A stretch of DNA of 64,000 nt from Methylomagnum ishizawai (GCF_019670005.1 NZ_AP019783.1:1074501-1138500), one strand, 5' to 3'. Positions 50,201 through 61,009 are shown, counted from the first letter of the stretch. Program-made: numbers and translations. The notes: generated by a model from the sequence alone, not told the origin.

Positions 50201-52654
50201 CCCGTTGATGGAGATGACGGTCAGGGTGGTGTTGTGCGGATTCGAGTCGTTTTGGAGTACCGACAGGTTGGCGGTTTGGTCCTGGCTCACCTGGACGAAG
50301 TCGTCGTCGGCTTGTAGCGATCCGTCGCCGACGACGTTTAGGTTCACCGTCGCGGTGGCGGCGTGGCCGAGGGCGTCCTTGACCGTGTAGGTGAATTGGT
50401 CGGTGCCGAAATAGTCCAGGCTGGGGGTATAGAGGAATTGCCGGTAGGTCGGGCTGGTGGGATCGGTATCGACCACCACGGTGCCGTGCGTCGGTGCCGT
50501 GGCCAGGAGCGGGAAGGTCGTGAGGTCGTTGTTGGGGTCGCTGTCGTTGGTGAGGACGTCGATGGCGACCAGGGTGTTTTGGCCGGTCGCCGCGCTGTCG
50601 TTGACCGCCACCGGCTTGCCGTCGGTCACGGTGAAGTTCACCGTGGCGGTGCTGAGCGCCCCTTGGCTGGACTTGAGGACGTAGGTGAAGCTATCGGTCC
50701 CGACATAGCCCGAGGCGGGGATATAGCTGCCGAGGCCGTTGGAATCGATGACCACCTTGCCGCCGTTGGTGGTGGTGAAGATCGCTTCGCCGGGCTGGGG
50801 CATGACCAGGAGGTCGTCTGACGAGCCGCCGCCCAGGCCGATGATGGTGACGATCTCGCCGGCGGGATGGATGTCGTTTTGCAGGATGCTGATCGAGGTC
50901 GCTTGATCCTGGGCTATCGTGATGTTGTCGTCGACCGCCACCACCGCGCCGGTGTCGGTGACGTTCACCGAGACCGTGGCGCTGGAGGCATGGCCGAGGA
51001 AGTCCTTGACCGTGTAGGTGAATTGGTCGGTTCCGAAGTAGTTCGCGAACGGCGTATAGGTGACGACGCCGGTGGTGGGGTCCACCGTCGCCGCGCCATG
51101 GGCGGGTGCGGTGCTGATCGTGGGCGTCAACGGTTGGCCGTTGCTATCCAGCAAGGGTTTGTTCTGGCTGTCCTTGAGGTCGCCGTTGGGGTCGGCGTCG
51201 TTGTCCAGGATGTGGATTTGGACGGATTGGTTCTGTTGGGTGCTGGCGGTGTCGTTGACGGCGGTCGGGGTGCCGTTGGAGACGGTGAAGGTGACGGTGG
51301 CGGTGCTGGTCAGCCCGTTGATGGGGGCCGTGGCGGTGTCGCCCGCATCGATGAACTGGTAGGAAAAGCTATCGGTGCCTACATAGTTTGTGGCGGGCGT
51401 ATAGCTGACATTGCCTTGGGGGTCGATCACCACCGTGCCGCCGTTGGTCGTGGTGAAGGTGGCGCTTTCATGGCCGACCGGCGGCACCCCGCTATGGCCC
51501 GCCGAGGTGCTGACTTCGACCACCAGGAGGTTATGGTTCTGGGGGTTGAAGTCGTTATCGAAAACGTTGAACGATATCGCTTGGTCTTCCGACAGGGTCA
51601 GATTGTCATCGATGGCCTTGGCGACTTGCTGGTCGTTGACGACGGTGGCGGTACCGCTGACGCCGCCGGTGGTGTTGCCGACGGTTCCGGTGACGACCAG
51701 GCTGAAATATTCGCTGCCTGCGGGAATGGGCTGGTTGATGATGGGAACGCTGATGATGGCTGTGCTTTGACCCGCCGCGATGGTGAACGATATTGCTTTG
51801 TCGGAAGCGACACCGACATAGTTGATTCCGTTGGCGGCGGTGCCATCTATCGTGTAATAGCTGAGTTGCAGGTCGCTGGCGGCGGGCTGGTCGAGCCTAA
51901 CCGTGAAATAGATATAACCGTCGGATATCACGGCGGTCGGGTTGTCGACGCTGATGAATCCGGTATTGAGCGTGGCTTGGTCGTTGGTGAGCGTGGCCGT
52001 CCCGGTCAAATCCGAGTGCGCCGTGTCGATGCCGCTGGGATTGGAAAGGTTCAGCTTGAAGGTTTCGTCGGCGTGGGGCAGTCCATCGTTGACGATGGGC
52101 ACGGTGACATATTTGACGATTTCCCCCGCCGCGAAACTCAGGTTGCCGGCCAGGGCCGTGTAATCGCTACCGGCCAGCGCCGTGCCGTCGGCGGTGCTGT
52201 AATGGACCGTCACCGTGTTTTTGGCGGGTTGGCTGAGGTAGACGGCGAACGTGACCGTTCCCGCCGAGCGGTCCACCGAAGCGTCGGCGACGGTTACGGT
52301 CGGGGAGGCGGCACCGCTATGGTCGTCGTCGATGAGGGTGGCGATGCCCGAATCCCGCGAGGGGTCCAGCACGGCGTTGACCGGATTGGTCAGCACCAGT
52401 TGGAAGCCCTTGGCGATCTCGGCCAGGTTGTCGTTGGTGATCTGGACCGTGACGGTCTTGTCGGTTTCGCCGGGCGCGAAGGTGAGGGAGCCGGTTTGGG
52501 CGGTGTAATCGGAACCGGCCAGGGCGGTCAGGTCCATGGTCGCATAATCGACGGTGATGGGACTGCCGGACACCGCGTTCAACCGGACGTGGAAGGTGGC
52601 GACGCCGTTCTCGCCCACGACCAAATCTTCGACCCAAAGATAAGGAATAGCCAT
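44255..52654 (-). CDS. giant RTX adhesin, Calx-beta and cadherin-like repeats
   Basis: A 2799-aa protein with almost no cysteine and no Sec signal, as expected for type I secretion. Residues 1-350 hold three Calx-beta repeats (AGSDYTAQTGSLTFAPGETDKTV). Then, by my count, 21 tandem cadherin-like/VCBS-type domains of about 90-110 aa follow, each with VLANDSDP, GTVTYTP and DSFTYTVSDGQGH. A dystroglycan-type domain (DPLTYSARQADGSALPGWLVF) and a cadherin-like segment with FPFADPDQGDSLQ come next. About nine RTX nonapeptides (GGNDLLYGG, GGAGDDKLLG) precede the C-terminal signal. The protein likely sits on the surface as a long fibre for adhesion or biofilm. The downstream RTX gene has the same end. 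Confidence 0.93.
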   Translation of the reverse strand: MAIPYLWVEDLVVGENGVATFHVRLNAVSGSPITVDYATMDLTALAGSDYTAQTGSLTFAPGETDKTVTVQITNDNLAEIAKGFQLVLTNPVNAVLDPSRDSGIATLIDDDHSGAASPTVTVADASVDRSAGTVTFAVYLSQPAKNTVTVHYSTADGTALAGSDYTALAGNLSFAAGEIVKYVTVPIVNDGLPHADETFKLNLSNPSGIDTAHSDLTGTATLTNDQATLNTGFISVDNPTAVISDGYIYFTVRLDQPAASDLQLSYYTIDGTAANGINYVGVASDKAISFTIAAGQSTAIISVPIINQPIPAGSEYFSLVVTGTVGNTTGGVSGTATVVNDQQVAKAIDDNLTLSEDQAISFNVFDNDFNPQNHNLLVVEVSTSAGHSGVPPVGHESATFTTTNGGTVVIDPQGNVSYTPATNYVGTDSFSYQFIDAGDTATAPINGLTSTATVTFTVSNGTPTAVNDTASTQQNQSVQIHILDNDADPNGDLKDSQNKPLLDSNGQPLTPTISTAPAHGAATVDPTTGVVTYTPFANYFGTDQFTYTVKDFLGHASSATVSVNVTDTGAVVAVDDNITIAQDQATSISILQNDIHPAGEIVTIIGLGGGSSDDLLVMPQPGEAIFTTTNGGKVVIDSNGLGSYIPASGYVGTDSFTYVLKSSQGALSTATVNFTVTDGKPVAVNDSAATGQNTLVAIDVLTNDSDPNNDLTTFPLLATAPTHGTVVVDTDPTSPTYRQFLYTPSLDYFGTDQFTYTVKDALGHAATATVNLNVVGDGSLQADDDFVQVSQDQTANLSVLQNDSNPHNTTLTVISINGENVVAAGSTITTTNGGTVTLDSHGIGTYTPASKFVGTDSFTYTFQSSAGVTSTATVHITVANGTPTAVDDSRTTTLGTAVAIAVLANDSDPNGDLLSAGNPVNPITTTAPSHGTASVDPTTGVVTYTPNAHFYGADSFTYTIKDLRGHTSTATVYLNVDNAGLPTAHNDIGVTVQEDQPATLDVLGNDDNPNHDTLTISAASTPAHGTVAISGDKTSLVYLPASNYHGTDSFTYTLTDSQGYTSTATVALTVVDGTPVAGNYNLTTTANQPGSLNVLGAATTDPNGDALALTGVAKPAHGSVTFNKDGTVSYTPDAGYAGADSFTYTASDGLHSATGLVNITVTNTAPTAANDTATTGVDQTVLIPVLGNDSDINSDTLTVTAVTNGSHGTATVDAKGIVTYTPDSQFVGTDSFTYTLSDGNNHFVPATVTVAVTNSGPGKPVIFNDTAHTIQDQAVVIDVLANDTDPEHDSLKVVAVTAGAHGTVEINDDGTLTYTPAAGYFSATPDSFTYTVSDGQGHTTVGTVGVTIENGTPTAQDDSANVGENGTVVVNVLANDSDPQHDALTIASKTDGTHGKVIISGGSLIYTPDKDFFGTDSFTYTVSDSAVEGQGRTSTATVSVTITNAPPVAVADAVATNINQAAIITVLSNDADPENDKLTVSAGTNPAHGTVKINDDGTITYTPDGKFVGDDTFTYTLGDGNNHFVTGSVTVTITNSGPNPPTVVNDSAATSQDKAVNIDVLGNDSDLDGDPLTVTATSRPAHGTVKIETDGSLTYTPAAGYSSATPDSFTYTVSDGQGHTSQGRVEVTIANGTPTAMDDSRSVDENGSVNIPVLDNDSDPQNDTLTITKAGDGTGTTSQGGKVTINAGVITYTPKAGFHGNDSFSYTISDSLGHTAAATVSVTVVNNPPTAQDDTASTRVDQAIDIKVLGNDTDPEDQDALAVTTFSAPAHGTLTLGDDGVFTYTPAKQYAGTDSFTYTITDGQGHFDTATVAIAVDNTGPGVPVATADNVTTSQDKDITIAVLANDTDPENDTLTVTATSLPAHGTVKINDDGTLAYTPTAGYFSTTPDSFTYTVSDGQGHTGTGTVNVTIEDGTPVANDVTLDVPQNNTVNVRLGQSVSDPQNDPLTFSSGTDPSHGKVDYSAGDTVTYTPESGFTGQDQFTYVVSDGIHTATATVTINVVNRAPTAADDSASTGVDKPVDIQVLANDSDLDSDPLSVVPGQITQPQHGTVALNTGVITYTPDSQYVGSDSFTYTISDGKGHQATATVNVSVTNTGPGVPVAAPDNVETKQNTAIAVGVLDNDTDPEGDALTVTKLTAPDNGTVALGAGGVVTYTPKTGFFGTDSFNYTVSDGQGHASVGTVNVTVDNSGPGAPVVTDDSATTDEDVPVTIKALQNDSDPEGDTLTIVGVADPANGTATAGNGGIVTYKPDAGFVGTDTFTYSVSDGQGHTSVGSITVTVDSGAPVALGDSAVTGQNQKVSIDVLANDSDPQGDFIFVSSLSNPNHGRLVLGLDDTIVYTPDTGYIGTDRFAYQVSDSLGHTNVAFVDLQVNGPPTLAAQLQDQSATPNSFFQFQVPGGTFQDAAGDPLTYSARQADGSALPGWLVFDPASRTFRGTPTNSDASTTLSITVTVIDALFPTLSASDTFVLQVAAASSGTTIQTGGNQAPTGTDNSANVTEGGAYVFDSADFPFADPDQGDSLQAVLIDSLPAEGRLLLDGQAVHSGQAIAVADIDDGLLSYQAPDVLSGNLAQGFDFKVGDGQTFSASDNQYTLNLAPASGAGQTVGGNGQAIGKKTADTLLGDANANLLNGKGGNDLLYGGGGADTLKGGAGGDLLSGGAGDDKLLGQAGRDTLIGGEGNDFLDGGAGKDVYRYLADALGTDDLIGGFHDTIKATPGDAIDFSDAVWAGFLNQGAALGGGPLAGSLGQGTNIAFDGHTLQIDVDGNGQFGAGQDFAISLVGVHKVVVDAGNSLLTLG

Positions 52655-53025
52655 ACGAGTATTTCCCAGAGTTAGATGTGAGGTTTATTCAAGCGGGCAA
52701 GGCCACCGTGCTATCGCCAAATTTTGATATTGGCCCGGGCGGAACGCGGTCGTGTCGAGGGGGTGGACCGCTGGGGGTGTGCCATCGGGGTGGGCGCGAC
52801 AGCCCGTAAATATAGCCCAAAGCCTTTCCCCAAAGGGTCGCAAGTCTGCGGTTTTGCGCGGAAATTCGCAATTATCCCCGAAACAGCCGGCCCATGCCCA
52901 CGCCGCCTCGATCCCCTATGTCCCGGCGCGGGTGCCATTGGATGGGGCCGAGCTTACCCTGGCTTGGATGTGGGATCTAACCGGATTTGACGCAAGGTCG
53001 CACCGGCACCGACGAACGGGCCGGG
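52655..53025. other. intergenic region upstream of the adhesin gene
   Basis: About 370 bp containing the adhesin promoter region (minus strand) and the 3' end region of trmL. Overlapping short frames show no family resemblance. The part next to the adhesin start (52655-52740) is AT-richer than the rest. I see no clear promoter or terminator. Confidence 0.4.
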
Positions 53026-53496
53026 TCAAAGGGCTTGCGCCCCGGCGAAACCCTGCTGCCGCCAAGCCTCGTACAGGGCCAGGGCCACGGCGTTGGACAG
53101 GTTGAGGCTGCGGCTATGGGGGCGCATGGGGATGACGAGCCGTTGGGATTCGGGCAGGCCGTCCAGCACGGCGGCGGGGAGGCCCCGGGTTTCCGGGCCG
53201 AACAACAGGGCGTCGCCGGGCAGGAACGCGGCCTCGGTGTAACGTTGGCGGGCCTTGGTGGTGAAGGCGAACAGCCGTCCCGGCCGGGCCTCCGCCAGGA
53301 AGGCATCGAGGCTGGGGTGTTCCTTGACCTCGGCCCATTCGTGGTAATCCAGGCCGGCCCGGCGCAGCTTGGCGTCGTCCAACTCGAAGCCCAAGGGCTG
53401 GATGAGGTGTAGGAACGCCCCGGAATTGGCGCAGAGCCGGATGATATTGCCGGTGTTGGGCGGGATTTCCGGTTGATAGAGGACGATGTGGAACAT
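53026..53496 (-). CDS. trmL: tRNA (cytidine(34)-2'-O)-methyltransferase
   Basis: A 156-aa SPOUT-class enzyme that 2'-O-methylates the wobble base of tRNA-Leu isoacceptors. MFHIVLYQPEIPPNTGNIIRLCANSG is the TrmL N-terminus. LLFGPETRGLP and IPMRPHSRSLNLSNAVALALYEAWRQ form the SAM-binding trefoil knot. Length is exactly that of the family. It lies 100 bp downstream of glgP on the same strand. Confidence 0.97.
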   Translation of the reverse strand: MFHIVLYQPEIPPNTGNIIRLCANSGAFLHLIQPLGFELDDAKLRRAGLDYHEWAEVKEHPSLDAFLAEARPGRLFAFTTKARQRYTEAAFLPGDALLFGPETRGLPAAVLDGLPESQRLVIPMRPHSRSLNLSNAVALALYEAWRQQGFAGAQAL

Positions 53497-53552
53497 GGAT
53501 TTCCTGGATCCAAGGCCGGGCGGGTCTTCGTTCCCCGTCCCGGCGGGGTCGG

Positions 53553-53581
53553 GGGCGGGCCATGCTGGCGATGGCCCGCCC
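53553..53581. terminator. hairpin between glgP and trmL
   Basis: GGGCGGGCCAT (53553-53563) and ATGGCCCGCCC (53571-53581) form a perfect 11-bp stem with a 7-base loop, just past the glgP stop. There is no T-tract. Confidence 0.45.
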
Positions 53582-53596
53582 TAAGCAGGGCGGGAA

Positions 53597-56095
<2,499 letters not shown>

Positions 56096-56441
56096 GATTG
56101 TATCCCTAGGTTGGAGGAGGAGGGCATGGCGATCCGGCGGGGCGCGGGCGGGTGGCCGGGAGATATCCCGCGCCCGGATCGCCCAGGGCGTGGGCGATTA
56201 TCGCACTAAAGGGAAGACCGTCGAACGCAGATTCGGGAATTGCCGAGTTCACCCAAGGGCCGCGAATCCCGCCCGGGGGACGCGGGCATCCACCGGGCCG
56301 GATCGCCCCACGCGGGGTACGCCGCGCTGGGGGTACATCGCCCCGCCGGGCAAGGCCGCCCCCCGTTCCGCTTCCCCTTTGCGTCCGGGCCGGGCCATGT
56401 CAAGCTTGCGCCTTCCGGTCAAAACACGAATCCGATCCCAC
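56096..56441. other. divergent intergenic region, glgP and sensor gene
   Basis: About 345 bp between glgP (minus) and the PAS-GGDEF-EAL gene (plus). Open frames here are GC-rich shadows with no family similarity. An in-frame ATG at 56397 could extend the sensor by 15 residues. I see no convincing promoter boxes or terminator. Confidence 0.4.
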
Positions 56442-59400
56442 ATGCGCCGATTGCTCCGACAGATTTTGTGCGTCCACGCCACGCTGGCCATGGGGATGGC
56501 CGCCTGGGCGGGCGAACCCGTGGTGTTGCAACTCAAGTGGCAGCACGCCTACCAATTCGCCGGCTATTACGTGGCCCAGGCCAAGGGCTATTACCGCGAC
56601 CTGGGGCTGGACGTGGACATCCGCGAGGGCCGTCCCGGCCTCGATTTCGTCGCCGAAGTGGTCTCGGGCCGGGCGCAATACGGCACGGGTTCCAGCGGCC
56701 TGCTGCTCGACCGCGCCCAGGGCGCGCCGGTGGTGGTGTTGGGGGTGGTGTTCCAGCATTCGCCCGATGTGTTGATGGTGCCGGCCCAGGCCGGGGTGGG
56801 TTCCCCGCAGCAATTGGTCGGCAAACGGGTGATGACCAATTACAGCACGCCGGCCGTCGCGGCGATGTTGCGTAGCGAGACGGGCGCCTTGTCCAAGTTC
56901 AAGCTATCGGACCAGGCCAACGATATGGCGGGCTTGATCGAGGGGCGGCTGGACGCCCTGGCCGGTTATGAAACCGACCAGCCGTTCCTGTTCCAACAGC
57001 GGGGTTTCCCGGTCGCTCTGCTGCGGCCCCTCCATTACGGCGTGGATTTCTACGGCGACAACCTCTTCACCAGCGAGGCCGAGCTGCGCGGGCATCCCCG
57101 GCGGGCGCGGGCCTTCCGCGCCGCCAGCCTCAGGGGCTGGGAATACGCCATGACCCATCCCGACGAGGTCATCCCGCTGGTGCGGCGCTATGGCTCCACC
57201 CGTTCGGTGGAGCATCTGCGCTACGAGTACGAAGCGATGCGGAGTCTGATCCTATCCGATGTGGTCGAACTGGGCTATGTCAATCCGGGGCGTTGGCGGC
57301 ATATCGCCGACACCTACGTGGGCCTGGGCTTGTTGCGGCACGATTATTCGCTTGACGGGTTCCTGTACGATCCCGAACCGGACCGCGTCTGGGACGGTGT
57401 CCGGGGCTATCTCTGGGCCGCGGCCACGGCGGTGGGATTGGCCCTCGGGGTCATCCTGGCCTTGTTCCGGTTCAACCGCCGCCTGCGCCGCGAGGTCCGC
57501 GAGCGCCTCTCGGTCGAGCAACGCCTCAGGCGCAGCGAGCAACGGCTGACCGAGGCCCAGCGCATCGCCCATATCGGCAGTTGGGAACTGGACCTCGCCA
57601 CGGGCCGGGCCGCTTGGTCGGACGAGATGTACCGGCTGCTGGGCTACGAGGTCGGCGGCGTCGAGTCCTGCCTGGAGAACCTGCTCCGCCGCGTACCCGA
57701 GCAGGACCGCCGCAAGCTGGCCGGGGCGCTGGCGGCCGTCCGGGAACGGTCCGACGGCGCGTACCGGGTCGAATACCGGGTGGTTCCGCCCGGCGGCGAA
57801 GCGCGGGTGGTGGACGAGCGGGGCCGGGTGGTGTTCGACGGCCTGGGCCGGCCCGTGCTGATGATCGGCACCACCCTGGATATCACCGAGCGCAAGCGCT
57901 ACGAGTTGGCGCTCAAGGAACAGCGGACCTATCTGCGTACGATCTTCGAACACGACCCGCAATGCATCAAGCTCCTGGACCGCGACGGCGTGTTGCTGGA
58001 CATGAATCCCGCCGGGCTGGCCATGGTCGAGGCCGACAGCCTGGACCAGGTCCGGGGCCGTGCGGTCTACGGCATGGTCTCGGACAAAGACCGCGGCGGT
58101 TTCATCGAAATGGTCGCGGCGGTATTCCAGGGCGAACCGCGCCGCTTGATCTTCGAGGGGACCGGATTGAAAGGCACCAGGCGTCATCTGGAAACCCATT
58201 CGGTGCCACTGTGGGATAGCGAACGCCGCGGGGTGCGGGCCTTGCTGGGCGTGACCCAAGATGTCACCGAACGCCTCAGGGCGGAGGAAAAGCTGCGCCT
58301 CTCGGCGGCGGTGGTGGAGGCCACCCAGGAGGGGGTCATGATCACCGATCCGGAACTCCGCATCGTCGCGGTGAACCGGGCCTTTACCGCCATCACCGGC
58401 TACCAGGAATCGGAGGTGGTCGGTCGGCAGCCCGCGCTGTTGGCCTCGGGCCGCCATGGCCAGGATTTCTACCAAGCCATGTGGGCCTCCATCGACGCCG
58501 TCGGCAGTTGGCAGGGCGAGCTATGGAACCGCCGCAAGAACGGCGAGAGCTATCCCGAATGGTTGACCATCAACGTGGTCAAGGATGCCGAGGATAGGGT
58601 CATCCATTATGTCGGCGTGTTCTCCGATATCAGCCACCTCAAGCAATCGCAATCGCAATTGGAATATCTGGCCCACCACGATCCCTTGACCGGCCTGCCC
58701 AACCGCCTGCTGTTCACCGCCCGCCTGGAACACGGCCTGGAACGCGCCGAACGCAACGGCCTGCGGGGCGCGGTGCTGTTCCTGGACCTGGACCGCTTCA
58801 AGCATGTCAACGACAGCCTGGGCCATAACATCGGCGATGAGTTGCTGCGGCAGGTGTCGGCGCGCCTGGGGCAGGCCGTGCGGCGCGAGGATACCGTGGC
58901 CCGCCTGGGCGGGGACGAGTTCACCGTCTTGATCGAGAACCTCAAGGACAGCGACGACGCCGCCCGCCTGGCCGCCAAGCTGATCCATGGGCTGACCGAC
59001 GCCTTCGTGGTGGACGGGCGGCGTTTGTTCATCGGGGCCAGCGTCGGCATCAGTGTCTATCCCAAGGATGGCCGCACGGTGGATCAATTGCTGAGCAACG
59101 CCGATGCCGCCATGTACCGGGCCAAGGAAGAGGGCCGCAACACCTACCGCTTCTATACCGAGGAAATGACCGCCCAGGCCTTGGAACATCTGGAATTGCA
59201 AAGCCGTTTGCGCCATGCCATCGAGGCCGGGCAATTGGTGCTGCACTACCAACCGCAGGTGGAACTGGCGGGAGGGCGCATGGTCGGGTTGGAGGCGCTG
59301 GTACGCTGGGAGCATCCGGAACAGGGCTTGGTCGAGCCTTCGCGCTTCGTGCCGGTGGCGGAGGATACCGGCTTGATCCTGCCCCTGGGCGAGTGGGTGT

Positions 59401-59978
59401 TGCGGCAAGCCTGTTTCCAGGCCAGGGCTTGGCTGGACGCGGGGCTGGAGTTCGGGCGGGTTTCGGTCAACGTGGCCGGCAAGCAAGTCCAGCGCGGCGA
59501 TTTGCTGGCGGTGGTACGGCTGGCCTTGGCGGATTCCGGCCTGCCGCCGGAACGGCTGGAATTGGAAATCACCGAAAGCTTCGTGATGAAGGAGGCCGAA
59601 CGCGCCATCGATCTGCTGCGGGCCATCCGGGCGCTGGGCGTCGCCCTGGCGATAGACGATTTCGGCACCGGTTATTCGTCCCTGGCCTATCTCAAACTGC
59701 TGCCCTTCGACAAGCTCAAGATCGACAAGGGTTTCGTGCGCGACCTGCCGTGGGACGAGAACGACGCTGCCATCGCCCGCGCCGTGATCGCGCTCGGCCA
59801 CAGCCTGCAATTCACCGTGATCGCGGAAGGGGTGGAGAACGAGGCCCAGCGCGAATGCTTGCTGCGGGATGGTTGCGACCAGGCCCAGGGGTATTTGTAC
59901 GGGCCGCCCATGGCCTGGGAGCGGGTCGAGGCGCTGTTGCGGCGGGAGGGGGAGTCGCGGCGGGTGGTGGGTTTATAG
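56442..59978 (+). CDS. periplasmic binding domain-PAS-GGDEF-EAL sensor protein
   Basis: An 1178-aa transmembrane c-di-GMP protein. A signal peptide (ILCVHATLAMGMAAWA) leads into an NMT1/THI5-type solute-binding domain (about 25-310, VLQLKWQHAYQFAGYYVAQAKGYYRDLGLDV). One helix (about 322-343) and a short coiled coil follow. Three PAS domains come next (about 365-470, 485-600 and 610-725). The diguanylate cyclase has an intact GGDEF (823-827) and an RxxD inhibitory site five residues before it. The phosphodiesterase has EAL (951-953) and DDFGTGYSSLAYL. Both domains look catalytically able, so net activity is open. The ligand is unknown, though NMT1 domains bind pyrimidine-like and other small molecules. 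ATG 56442 chosen; 56397 possible. Confidence 0.93.
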   Translation: MRRLLRQILCVHATLAMGMAAWAGEPVVLQLKWQHAYQFAGYYVAQAKGYYRDLGLDVDIREGRPGLDFVAEVVSGRAQYGTGSSGLLLDRAQGAPVVVLGVVFQHSPDVLMVPAQAGVGSPQQLVGKRVMTNYSTPAVAAMLRSETGALSKFKLSDQANDMAGLIEGRLDALAGYETDQPFLFQQRGFPVALLRPLHYGVDFYGDNLFTSEAELRGHPRRARAFRAASLRGWEYAMTHPDEVIPLVRRYGSTRSVEHLRYEYEAMRSLILSDVVELGYVNPGRWRHIADTYVGLGLLRHDYSLDGFLYDPEPDRVWDGVRGYLWAAATAVGLALGVILALFRFNRRLRREVRERLSVEQRLRRSEQRLTEAQRIAHIGSWELDLATGRAAWSDEMYRLLGYEVGGVESCLENLLRRVPEQDRRKLAGALAAVRERSDGAYRVEYRVVPPGGEARVVDERGRVVFDGLGRPVLMIGTTLDITERKRYELALKEQRTYLRTIFEHDPQCIKLLDRDGVLLDMNPAGLAMVEADSLDQVRGRAVYGMVSDKDRGGFIEMVAAVFQGEPRRLIFEGTGLKGTRRHLETHSVPLWDSERRGVRALLGVTQDVTERLRAEEKLRLSAAVVEATQEGVMITDPELRIVAVNRAFTAITGYQESEVVGRQPALLASGRHGQDFYQAMWASIDAVGSWQGELWNRRKNGESYPEWLTINVVKDAEDRVIHYVGVFSDISHLKQSQSQLEYLAHHDPLTGLPNRLLFTARLEHGLERAERNGLRGAVLFLDLDRFKHVNDSLGHNIGDELLRQVSARLGQAVRREDTVARLGGDEFTVLIENLKDSDDAARLAAKLIHGLTDAFVVDGRRLFIGASVGISVYPKDGRTVDQLLSNADAAMYRAKEEGRNTYRFYTEEMTAQALEHLELQSRLRHAIEAGQLVLHYQPQVELAGGRMVGLEALVRWEHPEQGLVEPSRFVPVAEDTGLILPLGEWVLRQACFQARAWLDAGLEFGRVSVNVAGKQVQRGDLLAVVRLALADSGLPPERLELEITESFVMKEAERAIDLLRAIRALGVALAIDDFGTGYSSLAYLKLLPFDKLKIDKGFVRDLPWDENDAAIARAVIALGHSLQFTVIAEGVENEAQRECLLRDGCDQAQGYLYGPPMAWERVEALLRREGESRRVVGL

Positions 59979-60020
59979 CGGGATGCGCCGGGTCGGGCAC
60001 GGCGCACCCCAGGGGATGGG

Positions 60021-60860
60021 CTAGGGCACCGGATTCCCCTGCGCGTCCACCAAGGGCACTTTATATTCCTTGAGGATCGCCTGGATTTCCCCGGCCTTGC
60101 TTTTAAGCAGACCTTCCAGTTGCGCCTTGCGCTCCTTGTCCGGGAAGCGCACGCCCATGGCGATGGGGAAATCGAATTTCAGTCCCGGCTCCGACTTCAT
60201 CGGGATCATTGCCAAGGGATTGCGCGAGGCCAAGTAGCCGGCAATCGGTCCCCACACGATCACCATATCGATCTTGCCGGCCTTGAAATCCCGGTCCAGC
60301 ACCTGCGCCGTGTTGGTGCTGACATCGCCGGTCATGGTCTGGTAGGGGATGCCCTGTCCGATCAACTGGTGGTTGAGCAGCCAGGTGGTGCCGGGCGCGC
60401 CGTCGAACATGGCGATGCGGAGCTTGGTTTTCTGGTCGGCGGGCAGTTGGTCGAGGTCGGCGGCGGTTTTGATCGCGTCGAAGCCCTTGCCCTTGGCGTA
60501 GACCAGGGCGTAGGTCGAGCGGTAATAGGCCGGGGTGGTCGCCGTCAGTTCGTAGCCCTCGGGCACGCCCATCACCACGTCGCACTTGTACCCCTCGGAA
60601 TCCTCGATCTTGGCCTTGAGCGTGTTGCGGATGAAGCCCAAGCGCTGCGGGAACCAGGTGTATTCGAGCTTCTGGCCCAGTTCCTTGGCGAACAACTCGG
60701 CGATCTTGTTCTCGAAACCCTGGCCCTTGTCGTCGGAGAACGGCGGATTGTTGGGATCGGCGCAGACCTTGAAGGCCCCGCCGGCATGGACCGGGCCGGA
60801 GATCGCCAGCAGGGACGCGAGGCCGCGGGCGAGCAGGCGGCGGTGAGTGCTAGGCCACAT
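60021..60860 (-). CDS. xoxJ: XoxJ-like periplasmic binding protein
   Basis: A 279-aa secreted protein of the solute-binding type 3 fold, in the class associated with quinoprotein dehydrogenases (MxaJ/XoxJ). A signal peptide ends at PVHA. FKVCADPNNPPFSDDKGQGFENKIAELFAKELG is the family N-terminus, and CDVVMGVPEGYE, GDVSTNTAQVLDRDFKAGKIDMVIVWGPIAGYLA and DFPIAMGVRFPD are typical. XoxJ is thought to help activate XoxF in the periplasm. It lies 149 bp downstream of xoxF on the same strand, but a terminator stands between them. xoxG, usually located here, is absent. Confidence 0.92.
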   Translation of the reverse strand: MWPSTHRRLLARGLASLLAISGPVHAGGAFKVCADPNNPPFSDDKGQGFENKIAELFAKELGQKLEYTWFPQRLGFIRNTLKAKIEDSEGYKCDVVMGVPEGYELTATTPAYYRSTYALVYAKGKGFDAIKTAADLDQLPADQKTKLRIAMFDGAPGTTWLLNHQLIGQGIPYQTMTGDVSTNTAQVLDRDFKAGKIDMVIVWGPIAGYLASRNPLAMIPMKSEPGLKFDFPIAMGVRFPDKERKAQLEGLLKSKAGEIQAILKEYKVPLVDAQGNPVP

Positions 60861-60940
60861 GGAAAACTCCTTGTACTGCGAAAGTTGGGGTGGGGATTTT
60901 ACCCCGGCGTGGCGGTGCCCGTGGAATTTCCATCGCCACG

Positions 60941-60974
60941 AAAAAAGCCCCGGTCGAGGGATCGACCGGGGCTT
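60941..60974 (-). terminator. Rho-independent terminator after xoxF
   Basis: Read on the minus strand, AAGCCCCGGTCGA and TCGACCGGGGCTT form a 13-bp stem with a 4-base loop, followed by a T run (the A run at 60941-60946 on the plus strand). It lies between xoxF and xoxJ. Confidence 0.92.
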
Positions 60975-61009
60975 CGGTGGCCTGGTTCGGGAAAACTAGG
61001 CGCCGCCGC

